A stretch of 64,000 bases of DNA from Rhytidiadelphus loreus (lineage: Eukaryota; Streptophyta; Bryopsida; Hypnales; Hylocomiaceae): NCBI GenBank assembly GCA_947034895.1, contig OX344763.1, forward strand, positions 34,781,025 to 34,845,024. The letters run 5' to 3'. Both the position numbers and the translations under genes were made by a program. Numbering within the stretch: the first letter of the stretch is position 1; every line of letters starts with the position of its first letter. Below are positions 34,771 through 47,051 of this stretch, piece by piece. The notes beneath the pieces are model-generated. The model was not told where the DNA came from and searched no databases. It was given only the letters and a program-made list of their open reading frames with translations.

Positions 34771-36476
34771 AGGCTCCTTACAGCTGATCTTTTTCAACAT
34801 GTGTACCTTTTTTGAGTGCCTAGACCTCCGGTTCATTGTAATTGGCCTTGGAAAAAGAGTACCCTACTCAACCACAGAAAAGGGTCACCCCTTTAGGCTA
34901 CTGAACCAGGGGAACATAGAAAGTACGCACGGAGAACGGATTTCCTCACTTGCTCAGTGTTTGTTGACTTGTTCCGAGCAGCTGGAAGCTCGCGGCGACA
35001 GCCCTTCAGTTCCAGCTGCAGGTTTTCGGTGCAAGCCGCTTTGGACTTGCGCCATCACCAAGATTTCCACTCGGCCAGCTGCTTCTGAAGGCCTTGCCAC
35101 CCCGAACCCAACTGGCGCTCGCAAGTGGGACGTGTGTGAGACCTTGCAAGAAGTGCATGGACTCGTCTGGAGCACCGAAACCCTAATATCTGGGATTTAG
35201 GGGTTAGGGTCTAGGGGAGAGAACTGCCCTCATAGAAATTTTGTACTTATCAGTACAGGTTTCAGTCAGAGCTTGCAGAAACACTCATTCACGGAGGCTT
35301 CGTAACATCAGAACAAACTAGAACTTAATTGCAGGAGAATGTATAGAACAAACAAACAAATTCAATGTCAGTGCAAAGATTTCCTATTGTCTTCGAATGA
35401 GGTCAGTTCTTCGCTTCAGAAAGAAAGTGCCCATCTTGCTTTTCCAGAAGCAACATCCGTCGTTGACGTTGCGGTACCGAAACCCTACTTCCTGGGCATT
35501 TAAGTAGAGAAAACCGCCCAGTCTGCGAGGTAATTATGTCGTGTCTGCAGATTCTAGTTAGTGCTTGTAATTATCTGACTCACGGAGACTTCACGCAATG
35601 GGGAACAAAATTGGAAGAGAAGTAAAGAGCCAGTGCCAAAAAAACTATTGTATGCGGTCAATCGAGCTTGGTAGATTCGCCTCAAAAGAATAGGCGATCG
35701 GGGTGCAGGCTCTTGTTAGTGCCTGCAATTACCCGACTCCCGGGGTCTTCGTAACAATCGGGAACATAATTCAAAGAAAATCGTACGTAAGCAAAGAATT
35801 ACAGGTCAGTACCAAATAACCTGTTGCCTTGAGTCAAGTCTCAAATGAGCTCGGTAGATTCGCAGCAACAATCGTCCTTGACATCGGGTTCTGAAGTACG
35901 CCTCTGAACATGCAAGGTACAGTACTGTGCAGGCCGAGCAGCAACCAGTCAACATCCGCAGAGAACGAATACGCAAGGATGGGTACGGTACCGCATCATG
36001 CTTAACCTAACAATGCGAAGGACGACGACACTACTCTTAATGAAGCAGGGCAAAGTAGGCAACCTCTTCACCAGGCTCATGGTCTAAACTTAATGCCAGG
36101 GAGAGCAAAAGTTCACAGACAAAAGAAGTCGTGGCATATTGTAGGATTTTCATATCTCCGATAGGAAAAATCGCCATCACTTCGACATGGTTGGTGTTCA
36201 TGTTGACAATACATCCTAACATAAATCAGGAGTTCTTCTTCGCAGGAAATGTCGCACAATTACAACACACTAAACAGACGCTAATTGGAAAAAAGATATT
36301 CAAAGAGAAAACGTTCAAAGATGAAGATGAGATTGGGTGAGTCCAACACAGAGAATGTTCGAAAGAGAAGGTGTTGAAAGGAGCGGCGTCGAAATTGCCG
36401 TGCGAACAAAGGTAAGAAGCGTTCAAAAGCATCATGAAAGATTACCGTGCAAAATCCCCCCGCCCCCCCCCATTCA
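34771..36476. repeat. Degenerate repeat block upstream of PME gene 2
   Basis: GC-richer than its surroundings. At least three diverged units recur: a GTTAGTGCTTGTAATTA segment, then CACGGAGNCTTCGTAAC (about 35291, 35582, 35740), then GGGAACA, then GTCAGTGCC (about 35367, 35626, 35805), then GAGCTTGGTAGATTCGC. A further shared string, CCGAAACCCTA..CTGGGCATTTA, occurs at about 35177 and 35473. Spacing is irregular (about 160-300 bp). Open frames at 34742-35200 and 36037-36435 show no homology I recognise. Confidence 0.5.
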
Positions 36477-36496
36477 CCCTAAACCCTAAACCCTAA
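36477..36496. repeat. Short interstitial plant telomere repeat
   Basis: CCCTAAACCCTAAACCCTAA, nearly three units of the plant telomere repeat, next to a C-rich run at 36456-36470. It also reads as telo-box motifs, known in promoters of highly expressed plant genes. It lies about 0.8 kb upstream of PME gene 2. Confidence 0.8.
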
Positions 36497-37283
36497 CCGC
36501 GTTCCAAGTGGATTAGTGGACGTACGTGCCGTGGGGTATCTAGAGCAGTCAACGCTTCTGGATTTTAGTAAACGTCCGCCCTCACCGGAAGAAAGCTTCC
36601 CATTTGCGTCAAAAGAAAAGGAAAGTCTGCACTCTGCAACTATATTTAGCCTTTGTGTTCCAGTGGAAAAGATGGCGACAATTTGGCTCCGCCAGGATAG
36701 CGCAACTGCGCAAGGGCAACAGTGTTCCCAGATTCGCCCGTCGTTACGGAATATCCTCCCGAAGAACAGTTCCCATCCTCCATTTTCAACGACTTTCTCT
36801 GAGTGGTAGGGTTTCCGGAACGATTGATTCTGATCGGTTGGCATTGCGAGGAAATTCCGGCAACTGTTAACGTGGGGACACAGTCGTCGTCAGCAGGCCC
36901 AGGACGCACGTTTCGTCTCCAAATCTACACCCAGTTAAGACGCCTACGCGCCGCAGTCAGTGTGTAAACCGCGTCCCCGGTGCATACAGCTTCTCAAACA
37001 CCTTGCAAAGTGCTCCACCTCCACGAGGACCCTACTACAAAGGACCTCCATCACGCTCCAGTTTCCATCAAGCTTTCCTTTCCTTCCGATCGTGCTCTGG
37101 GTCTCAACGCAAGCTAGTAACAACTTCTCTCGAGCATACTCTAACTCAGGCAGCGGAATTGCAGTATTGCAGAGTTATCATTAAGCTGGACGACTGATCT
37201 TACTTACAGGGTTTACTTTTCAGGGGTTTCAGTTAGTTTGGGTGGGATTGTGGTCGCTTTGTGTGTTCAGCAGGCACTTCACG

Positions 37284-39204
37284 ATGGGGAAGTGTTGTTG
37301 CTTGATTATGATTTTGATCGTCGCTACGATAGTCTTGGGGGTGTCAATTGGCGTCCCTCTTGCCGTGAAGAAGGCGAAAGACAAGGTTAACGATTCGAAG
37401 TCGAGTGGCGTGGACACGGTGTGTCAATCGACTTCCTACCCTGCCACTTGCAATGAGACTCTCTCCTCTGGCAACGCCACGGACTCGCGCTCGGTGACCC
37501 GTCTGTCGTTGGAGCAGGCGAACACGGGCGTGAATACTACCTGGGCTGATGTTCTCCTCTTGAACGGGACGAATGCGAACATCACGTACGCCATTGAGGT
37601 CTGCAATGAAACCTTGGCATTATCCCAAGATCAGATTGAAGCAGCTTTAACGGAGCTTCAGTCGCTCAATGCAACCAGTCGCCAGGAGGCCCTGAACAAC
37701 ATCAAGGCATGGGTGAGCGCCGCCATGGAGCTTCACACCACTTGCGTGGATGCAGTCTTGGAGGTCGCGAACGCCCAGGGTTTGATACTCCAGCAGCAAG
37801 CGGCGCACACCGACGAGCTTCTCAGCAACGCGTTGGCTTTCGTGAACGCCTTGGCGCAGTATGGCGACGACTTCACGAAGTGGAAGAACACAGCATTCAG
37901 CTTTCTTGGGGATCTCGCCGCCGACGTGTCCATCCCTCCAATTCCCGGATTCGGAAACCGAAGGTTGCTCTCTGAAGCCTCCTCCCCCGACTGGATGAGT
38001 GAGACGGATGAGCTCCCAAGCTGGGTGGACATCCAAACACAGAGGCATCTGTTGCAAGCCACCACTTACGATGTCAAGGTGGCGCAAGATGGAACAGGGG
38101 ACTTCACCACCATTCAGGACGCGGTGGACGCGCACGCGACGAACACGGCAAGGCTGGTGGTGTACGTCAAGGCGGGAAATTACACGGAGCAAGTGAATGT
38201 GCCCAAGAAATGCAAGTTCCTGACGATTATGGGCGATGGCGACACCACCGTCATCACGGGAAGCAGGAACGTCGCGCTGATGACGGGAATGACCACTTTC
38301 AAGTCGGCCACTCTAAGTAAGCCCTCGCATGCAATTCCTCCTTTCTCCTGCAATTCCGACTTCGTTCTTGCAATTCAGACGTCCTTCTTGCAATTCTGAC
38401 GCCCTTCTTGCAATTCCTTCTTTTTTCTTGCAATTCCCAGGAGTTGTTCTCTTTTGTTGGAAACCTGTGTGGATCCATTATCGATCAATTCTCGGGTTTT
38501 TTTGTTCTGCAGTTGTTACTGGGGAAGGCTTCATCGGCAAGTCCTTCAGGGTGGAAAACACTGCGGGACCCGAAGGCCACCAAGCCGTGGCCGTGCGCGT
38601 CTCCGCTGACAAGGTTGCGTTTTACCAAGTCACCTTCGACAGTTACCAAGACACTATGTACGCGCACACGTTCCGTCAATACTACCGCGAGTGCACCATC
38701 CAAGGCACAGTCGACTTCATCTTCGGGAACGCCGCGGCTTCCTTCCAATCCTGCACTGTGGTCGCGAAGAAGACCACTCTCCTCGGACAGCAAAACACAT
38801 ACTCCGCGCAAGGCCGAACTGATCCCCACCAAAGCACGGGTTTGTCTTTCCAGAACTGCACTTTCGACGGCACCCCAGAGTTGAAAGCCAACACCACCTT
38901 CTACAAAACTTATTTGGGTCGCCCATGGAAGCCTTACTCCGTCTGCGTGTTGCTGAAATCCGACCTCCTGGGCCACATCGACCCCACTGGATGGTTGCCA
39001 TGGAACGTCTCCTCTTACGGGTTGTACACTTCCTACTTCGCGGAGTATGACAACTTTGGTGCTGGCTCTAGCACGACGCAGCGTGTGAATTGGTCGCATC
39101 AAATCTCGACGATCAGCGCGGCCAACAATTACATTGCGAATAACTTCGTGCAAGCGAATACCTGGGTGGGCACCTACAGCATTCCGTTGACAACTGCCTT
39201 GTAG
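37284..39204 (+). CDS. PME: Pectin methylesterase with PMEI pro-region, copy 2
   Basis: Same enzyme type as the 22.6 kb gene. Exons 37284-38316 and 38513-39204 around a 196-bp phase-1 intron give 574 residues. I chose the ATG at 37284 because it gives MGKCCCL, matching copy 1; an in-frame ATG at 37242 would add 14 residues. Order: hydrophobic segment about 7-30, PMEI-like pro-domain (SYPATCNET, TTCVDAV), one clear RRLL motif (NRRLLSE) and a degenerate RHLL, then GNYTE, HQAVAVRV, QDTMYAH at about 390, DFIFGNA at about 412 and LGRPW at about 479. All catalytic residues are present. Exon 2 is exactly as long as that of copy 1 (692 bp). The intron carries a 20-bp minisatellite. It is likely active in the cell wall. 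Confidence 0.93.
38331..38438 (+). repeat. 20-bp minisatellite in PME2 intron
   Basis: Six starts of GCAATTC at 38331, 38350, 38370, 38390, 38410 and 38430; consensus about GCAATTCYGACGYCCTTCTT. It occupies over half of the 196-bp intron and supplies a pyrimidine-rich tract upstream of the acceptor at 38511-38512. Confidence 0.88.
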
Positions 39205-41208
39205 AGGTTCAAAGGTGCTTGAAGATTGGAAGTCATATTGTAGAGCTTGTTGAGAATTGTACCTTCACTCTGTGAGTAGAAGTCCGTGTGTTGGAGAATG
39301 ATTACCTTCGAAGGGAGGCATCATGGGTGGCACTTGCTAACTACGTCTATATGGCGCTACCCAAACATATTCGCTGGCTGGATTTACTGCTCTTGTTCTT
39401 GAAGTTGAGTGAGTGAGTGAGTGGCCACATTGGCCACATTTTGGAAACAATGTAAAGTAGACGCATAGAATCCGGGGGAGCTTACAGCAGAAATTGTTCA
39501 TACAAATGCATGTCCAGGTCTCTAATAAGCTGCAAATGGCTGAAATAAACTTGGGCGAGCTTCCTGTCATACTTTTTGGTAATGGTTGTCTGTGATTGTG
39601 AGTTCTGTCGGTAATGACCAGCGGTGTTGATATGGGAAAGTATAGTCACTTGTTGATGTCCTTGAGGTCGCATCTGCAAGGACTAACTTAGTCCTCAGAT
39701 TTTGTAGAAGAGGTATCAAGGGTAGCGCCCCTGGTATTTCTTTTGGGGGCAATACGGCCAATATGAAGACCACTATGTGGCAAAAATAAATCCCATTAAA
39801 AAGAATACGAGTGGCCTGTTGTGAAGGATGTGTTGCAGTCCCTCTAATTTAAAAGAAAGACGAGTGGCCTTGTTTATAGGGCTGTATTGATCACCAAAAT
39901 TTGGAGCCCCGAGCACTCCTCTCTACCTCCATTTGGTGCAGTAGGAAGAACTTTTCACTCTGGTTGGACGTTTACTTTTTCTTGATGTAGAGTGCGCCGT
40001 GGCCACGTTCGAGCAACTAGCTCAGAAATAAGCTACAGATTCTAGCGGAGCTAACTTATTACACCACAAGATACTTTACCTTGAGCACCAAAGCATCGTC
40101 AATTCGTCATGCATCCAATAAGCTGCAATGGCAAAAAATGAACCGATGGGTCACGAGCACAACCGTAGCTGAACTTCCCAGGCATTAGTAACTTTGTCGG
40201 TAAAGTGATTTTGAAATCTGAAATCAAGTTGTAGGAATATTGTCGCGTAATGTGCGTGATGGATACTACAATAATTGCAGCATCTATCTTTTCTTTTGGA
40301 TTAAAAAAATGATGCATTGGAATCATATGTGCCTGCACTTCCGTCACATGTGACCTGACTTGACTTCCAGTCGTACACCTGCGTTGGCAAAGTGAATTCC
40401 GAACCAGGTCACCAGGTGTTATCGTGTTCACCCGTCACGAGACATAAAGAGCCAATCTATATGAATGGCACACAACCGACAGTTTTTTCCTAGCCAAACG
40501 CTAAAAGAAGAAGCGCCCAAATCCACTACCGATAGCTATGAAATAAGGGAATTCTGTTTGTTGGGGATCAAAATCACTCAGTTCTATTGGAAAGTGAAAA
40601 AGACAATAAGTAAAGAAAGAATCCCTCAATTGCATAGGAACTGAGTGAAAGGCCTTAGTTGGCTTGTTTGTGGCCTTGAGTGGAAAATCTGAGTGGAAAA
40701 AACCACCCTAGCTAACCCTTGTCAGTGCAATTGCTGTGGGTCACACTAATTCTACAAAGAATTTTTTATAATTCCCAAATCTTTATATTATGAAGATAAC
40801 TTCAGTTACTACAGACTGTTAAAGCGACAGTATATTTGGACACCACTAATTTCTCCCCACAGTAATTGCACAGGAAGACACTCTAAATGTTGTAAGAGAG
40901 ATAGGTCAAATAGTTTACAAGTGTGCTCCTGGCAATGAGAGTACGGCAAGTGTGCAAGATATGTAATTGAAGAGAGGAAGATTAGGGAGGTTTGAGTGTA
41001 CTACATTGTTAACAATTACACCACAATCTTGCTTAATTAGTATTTTAGTTGAGAATCTGTCCAAGAAATTGAAAGAAAGGTGAAGAGGGACAAATTTTAC
41101 TAAGGTATGTACACCCAAAATAGCTCATACCTAGATTGGACCCTTACTATTGGCGGCAATTATGCCTTCTTGGCATTTTAATGTAGTAAAAAATATATAG
41201 GGAGTCCA
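39205..41208. other. 3' flank of PME gene 2 and intergenic DNA
   Basis: Likely 3' untranslated region first, with a (GAGT)4 tract at 39406-39422. Minus-strand open frames at 39337-39773 and 40099-40431 are not recognised and lack splice or family support. Confidence 0.45.
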
Positions 41209-41211
41209 ATT

Positions 41212-41691
41212 CACTATAAGAAAAAGGGGAGTTTTAAGTGAACTTTTTAAGTATAGTCCTAGAGATAAGATTATAAATAATGACCTTTTAGGAGATTTTT
41301 AGTAAAAATTTCCACATTAGATCTGGAAAAAAAAAATCCCTAGTTGCACATGGGAGGCAAAGCTGGCAACCCTTTGGAGGCCTTAGAATTTCTGTAATGT
41401 TTAAGTGAGTTTTAAAGTATAGTCCTAGACATAAGATTATAAATAATAACCTTCAAAGATATTTTCAATAAAAATTTACTAGAAATACATGAGTTTTTAG
41501 TAAATTTTTATTGAAAATCTGGTGCCACGTCAGACTGGCGACTTTTTAAATATTTTTAAATATTAAAAATAATAATGAATATATTTTTATTTTTTCTATA
41601 CTTGTACTATAGGGCTGCCAAAAATTAAAAAAACTGCCAACCCTTTGGAGGCCTTATAATTTTTGTAATGACACCCCTTTCTCTAGTAGTG
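41212..41691. mobile_element. Non-autonomous CACTA-like element
   Basis: 480 bp beginning CACTATAAGAAAAAGGGG and ending TAGTG (right end read inward: CACTACTAGAGAAAGGGG). It is flanked on both sides by ATT, the 3-bp target duplication expected for CACTA/EnSpm. The interior has a diverged internal duplication: TATAGTCCTAGAGATAAGAT near 41254 and again near 41418, and CAACCCTTTGGAGGCCTTA near 41368 and 41638. No transposase. Confidence 0.82.
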
Positions 41692-41694
41692 ATT

Positions 41695-42423
41695 GGAATT
41701 GAAGGGGGGGGGGATTGGATTCACTACAGTCATTGTTTTATAACTTCAAAGGAACACCTCCATGTAGTTTAGATACATGGACAAAGGTTTGTTCATTATT
41801 CCACCATTTGCAAAGACACTTCTAGTTTACCAATGCAAATGTGTAAGGAGTCCAAAGAACCTTAACATTATCAAGCAAGTTGGTGGTGGTGGGCCTTTTT
41901 TCTTCCCTCCAAAGTGGGAGGCCCCAAACACTTAGCAACTTCTTCAAACAAGTGAAACCATAGTTGTGAAATTCTACCACCCACTTTGTGAATTTTGGTG
42001 CCCTATTTTGTTTTGTTGACTTTGTGTGCCTAAAGATCGATTAGCTTACCAAACCCATTCCTTAGCATTGACAACCCAATAAGGATTTATATTAATTTTA
42101 TCCAACCAATCTAATCTTTGGGATTATAAATGAATCCCCCCTCCTCAATATTTAGGGAAAAATTATACTTCCATTTGGGGGGAGAGGATTCAATTGGTTA
42201 ATAATGTTATGACAACAATAAAATCTAAAATGGACATTAATAGTCCCCCCTAAGGGATGCTATACAATAGAATATTATATGTTATTGCTTTGACGACCTA
42301 TAATGTGTGAGTTTTTATTGAAAAATGAGTTGACTGAAATATTTGTGAGAAACTCTTGGATTTACCATTCTATAGCCAAAAAAAATCATGAACCTAATCA
42401 CTCTCAATATGTGTGCAATGACC
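41695..42423. other. Intergenic DNA between two miniatures
   Basis: About 730 bp. A G-run lies at 41704-41713. No gene is visible. Confidence 0.5.
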
Positions 42424-42426
42424 TAA

Positions 42427-42806
42427 GAGCATTCCCACAGCAAACTTGCCAAACAGGAGCGCCAAATCTTCAAAACAGGGGGTTTGGCGTGGTTGCATGA
42501 GTAAGCCGAATGCAATGTTAGTCGTCTGCCCCATGGTGTGAGGGAAACTCACTCACCAAGCACATCGCCCGAGAAAGTCAGACACCACATCGCAACGCCA
42601 CATTCACAAAAGACCTTGGAAATTGGGTCAAAAGTACATCCAGGCAATTTGACGAGGCATGAGCAAGATACTGCAATTGTCAGGGCCCTCACTAAATTTG
42701 AGCGTGGCCGGTCAGGTTTTCCAGGTTTGTCATGGACAAACTTTCCAGACTGGGCCTGCCCACTCCCCGTGTTGGCTCCCTGTGGCGCCCCGCCGTAGGG
42801 ATGCTC
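42427..42806. mobile_element. PIF/Harbinger-like MITE
   Basis: 380 bp flanked by TAA at 42424-42426 and 42807-42809. The termini are GAGCATTCCCACAG and, from the right, GAGCATCCCTACGG, a common form of plant Tourist-like ends. The interior is GC-richer than the flanks and has two overlapping open frames (42538-42798 plus, 42549-42830 minus) without family resemblance. Confidence 0.75.
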
Positions 42807-42809
42807 TAA

Positions 42810-44640
42810 GGATTCACAATGGATATACACACCAACGTATTAGTACTAACCAAAGAACCAAAATATTGATTGAAAAATTGTATTAAGGTAAGAGGTTCAC
42901 AAATCATCCCTATAAGCCTACCTACCTCACAAATGACAATCAATAAATATTTCAACGAATATGTTACTGCATTAAAAACCCGATCAATTTATGGACCTCC
43001 TACCTTAATACTCAAACGGTATATGCTACCCTACGGGACACCACTAGTACGAAAGTTCACGAATACCGGTAAATCTTTCCCTTTGGCGGCCCCAGCTAAC
43101 TGAAAGGCAGTTGTAGTATGTATCATGACGGAACCATTCAACGCAGTAAAAAATTTAACATTCTTGGAACTCCGTCACTGAAAGGGAAGAGGATCGATAC
43201 TTCGATAGGGTTGGCACTGAAGTCAACCGCCCTTTGCGGTTCCTCACTAGCAGAAAAGTATATTGTTCAGATGAAAAACTGCACGTGGGGTAGACTTCCA
43301 TATCCAAATCGCACCCTTGCAAACATTCATTATTGCAAGGGCATGCGCCAAAATTTCCCTCTTTGCGGGAAGCCTATTTCAAACTTATTGCTGAATTTTC
43401 AATACCCCCTCCCCTTTTTTTTTACTTTTTTGACAAAATGCCAAGATGGCGATCACTTAAAATTTGGTGAAACAAACTGTATTTCTACATTCATTCATCT
43501 TTTGGACCAGAAAATACTTTCCAATCATGTTCAAACACTTTTTTTTAATCCAAATTTGACAATTTCATCCATATTTTAAATAGAAATGGAATTTTTTTGG
43601 TGAAAAGAGATTGCTTTTATTTGGCGAAAAGTAGACATCTATTTTAAAATGGTGTGATTTGACCCTATGATGCTAGAAAGAAAGGGTTGCTAACCACAAA
43701 TGATTTAATTTGGATATTTGAATTCAAATTTGGAATTGGAGACCCCAAATATTTGAGAGTGGTCAAAGAAAATGAGCAAATGCAACCAGTGTTTGGTAAT
43801 TTTTTGGAGTTTTACCGGCTAATTGTCTTCAATTTTCATATTGAACCGTTTTTCGAAGAATTGAGTCTAGTTATTTTTTCTATTTTTTTTATTCTAAATA
43901 GAAATTTTACAGATTTTTTCACTGGATTTTTGTCGATGTTTTCAAATTGCAACCATTTTTTTTTCCAATTCCACCAACTAACTTTGAACTAGTTGCTAGT
44001 TTTTTCCGAACATTGAATTTAACTAACTACAAATAGAGGGACGGGAGATTTTATCTAGCAAGGTGAAAATCGAAGTTGGGCTTGTACTTGTATATAAAGA
44101 AATAATAATAGTAATATGGAAAAATTGCAATTATTAAGGATAATGCAATTTAGACAAATTTTTTTATCTTGGAGGAAAAATCTACATTTCTATAGAAGGA
44201 ATCTAGGCATAAAGTTTTAAGAAATTTTGGAAGATTTGAAGACTTTGCAACCAACAATATATCATTGAGTAGAGCCTAACATTTTTGAATAAATAATTGC
44301 ATGTTTTGATGTTCACACTTTAGACTCTTTAGTTTACCTTGTTTCATTTTCTTGAGATTTTCCACATTAATTTTACGTTGTCACTTATCATGATTGAGAA
44401 AATTATTTTGTGCTTTCACTATATTGTAGACACAAGAATCTAGATTTTATCATGTATTTAATTTGTTAAAAGAAAGCAACCTATTGGATGGCTCTCAACA
44501 ACACATTGATCAAAGAAAGTTTTTAAGTTATTTGACAAGACAACTCTATTCTTCTACTTGATTTTCCTTTATTCACATGGAAATGATTCGACAAAAAATA
44601 TATTTGCCAATGTAAAAAGATATTTTATGAATCTAGAAAA
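42810..44640. other. Intergenic DNA, unrecognised open frames
   Basis: Open frames at 42870-43103, 43118-43579 (153 codons) and 43687-43992 are the longest here. None shows a signal, domain or plausible codon bias, and their neighbourhood is AT-rich. The segment 43040-43380 is less AT-rich than its flanks and repeats a CCCTTTG.GG string, suggesting a repeat remnant. Confidence 0.4.
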
Positions 44641-45062
44641 ACTCCGTGGAGCTTTGCAAATTTGTCATTCTTAAACCGAATGTCAGTGGAGCAGGACCGT
44701 ACGGGGTTAAGCAAAGCACCATACGAGGGGCAGCATTACTGTTGCACACGTCGTCTACTGTAACGATGCGAAAGGTTTGGAAAAAAGGATTAACAAGTGC
44801 CTTTCTTTCATTACAAGGGTCCGATCCGATACCTGCGTGCCAGTTGATAAACAGTAATTTATTCTATAGAGAGAAAGTTCCAAGCAGAAATACATCATCA
44901 GGTGCGAGATTGCGGTTGAATACATTCGACATTGCTGTGGCACGAGGTTGCATAACACTCGGTCAAAAGCTTGTGAGGATAACATAGACATCAAAAGAAC
45001 AGTCATTAGAGAATACTCTGGTTCCAATGAACGCTTGAAAGAATACCATGCCTGATGAGCCT
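44641..45062 (-). other. Probable 3' flank of the bL9 gene
   Basis: About 420 bp just downstream of the bL9 stop. It is less AT-rich than the DNA beyond, in keeping with 3' untranslated sequence. Overlapping open frames on both strands are unrecognised. Confidence 0.35.
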
Positions 45063-46838
45063 TTATTTCCTTCTAATGCGAATCTTCAAGAACATTTTTG
45101 CCTTGTCACCAGGAAGTCTCAAACCTTCTGGCAGACGAAGTAGTACATCAAAGTCTCCGACTTCTGAGAAAGCACTCTCTAATACCAAGTTATCTTCGTG
45201 CAATTCAACTCCCAGCTGTCTCTTCACCTGAGCACACGACACATCCAAAAAAATGAAGCACAAGATATTCCAACCTGACTTCAAAACCATCAATGAAAAG
45301 TAGTACCCAAAACTTCATGGTTAGAGTAACTGTGATCAACATTACATAAACAAAAGATGACATTAGTCTTGTACCTCATTGAGGATATCAGTCTTGGTGA
45401 CAAGCTTCAAAAGTGTGGTTCTCATGCCCACATCTCTCCTAAGTACCTGCACAATCAAGAATAACCATTCATGAATTTCACATATCAAAACTAGCAATAC
45501 GCTCCCACAATTATTATAGCAATTCAATAGAGTGCACGACTCCAAATTTGCAAAATAGGAACATTTAAGATTTCTCGTCTAGTATTTCTGCATATATTCA
45601 GAACCGATCTCTTATCACCAGCACAATTCAAACATTTTGCGTTGACTTTTGACTATTGACTTTTTGGTCGTTTTAAATTTGTCAATGAAACATTACATTT
45701 CGCAAAGCTACAAAACACAAATCTATTTAGCACCATTGATGATGTAGCGAGACACGACAAAGTGTCGACAATGCACGATGGTGTCATAAGAGAGTACCAC
45801 GCGGCCGTTTGCTAAGCGACGAAGAACAGCATCAACAGCTTTCAGTTTCTCCTCTTCTGTTTCTTCTTTGATCTCCACCTTCTCAACACTGTCTTCAATC
45901 TGCGCAGATCCTACTTGCTGCAAGCCTCATGAACAATCACAGGATTATTGAGCTGGATTTCAGCAATGCGAACATAAGTAATAGATGTATCAAGAGGAAA
46001 TTTATGAAGGGTTCATTCGAGGATTCTGCAGGCCCGCACACCATGTGATCTCTCAGTGTAAAACCCTATATTCTAAAACCTTAAACCCTACACAGCATAG
46101 GGTCTTCGATCTGTGCAGATCCTACGTGCTGCCAACCCCATGAATTATTGAGCTGCATTTCAGCAATATGAACAAAACCAATTATCACAGGTTGATTAGA
46201 GAATTCCATAGGTCCAAATACCATGTAATCCCTCAGCGTAAACCCCTAAACCTAAACCTAAACCACGTAAGACTCACCTTGATTTGATTTTGAACCAAAA
46301 GAACGAATTTGTCGATTGCAGGCAATGCCAGCATGTTAGGGATCAAACGATTCCGCGCGTAACCAGGTGCCACTTTCACGATCTGTCCTGCCTCTCCCAG
46401 CCTCTCAATAGACTGCACCCCACCCCAAAAGCGTCCTTTTGAGCCTCGGAAATTTCAACAGAAACAACTTCAAAGAAAATACCAGATTAGGGTTATGAAG
46501 AATCAAACTCCAAGCCAAAAAATAAATAAAAAATCTATCGTTTATAACAACGCACAGTCAAATTCCAACCACTTCAATCAAACATAATACCGAGGCAGAG
46601 TACCTACTAAAACCATTTTCATGAAAGAATTCGCGAGCTAAATATGAATGCGAAGAACAAAAATGCTGCTTACAGTGGTGAGTATAACTTTATGTTTCGT
46701 GTGTGTACGAATATGTCGGATTCCACTCCCGACTTCGGTGTTCAGTAGCGATCGCCCTCCATGAGCAAAATTAGAAGGCAATGCGAGCTTGCGGGTGCTG
46801 GCCCGCAGCGCTGCGACCAACGCCTGACGTCCGGACAT
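45063..46838 (-). CDS. RPL9: Organellar ribosomal protein bL9, five exons
   Basis: Large-subunit protein of a bacterial-type ribosome, probably mitochondrial. Exons on the minus strand: 46674-46838, 46278-46412, 45798-45917, 45375-45446 and 45063-45227. All introns are phase 0 and GT-AG. The joined protein of 218 residues starts with a basic, Ser/Ala/Leu-rich targeting sequence (MSGRQALVAALRASTRKLAL). The bL9 N-domain follows: KVILTTSIERLGEAGQIVKV, then APGYARNRLIPNMLALPA, the hallmark of the family. A charged linker (KVEIKEETEEEK) comes next, then a C-terminal domain ending KMFLKIRIRRK. An upstream in-frame ATG at 46889 would add 17 residues (MEFFKQNF...), but the 46838 start gives a more typical presequence. 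It is divergent from the exonuclease gene at 50.2 kb. Confidence 0.9.
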
Positions 46839-46908
46839 GGCCGAGGAATCTACAACACTGGGAGAGAAATTTTGCTTGAAGAATTCCAAATCACAAGTGC
46901 AAAACGTG

Positions 46909-46917
46909 AAACCCTAA
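46909..46917. promoter_or_regulatory. Telo-box near the bL9 start
   Basis: AAACCCTAA about 20 bp upstream of the upstream ATG and about 70 bp upstream of the preferred one. Telo-boxes are known as common elements close to the start of plant ribosomal-protein genes. Similar AAACCCTA strings occur in the bL9 intron near 46062 and 46084. Confidence 0.5.
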
Positions 46918-47051
46918 TCTAATTCTTCCTCGATCGCTTTGCACGACAATGGGACTGGACCAGGTTGATCTCATATCTACCATTTCAGACGCTGAATTCT
47001 TCAGTATCTAAAGCTTTGGTAGATGTTGGCCTCGGCAGTGTGTTGATGACT

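Noticed and set aside
34742..35200. 152-codon plus-strand open frame with an overlapping minus frame
   Set aside because: Starts inside a 52-54 bp tandem duplication, shows no domain, and both strands are open, which fits repeat sequence.
36479..36909. Overlapping open frames on both strands in the PME2 upstream region
   Set aside because: Four frames are open at once and none has family resemblance; the region is non-AT-rich, so long chance frames are expected.
43118..43579. 153-codon open frame
   Set aside because: No family, no splice context, and the second half translates AT-rich low-complexity DNA.
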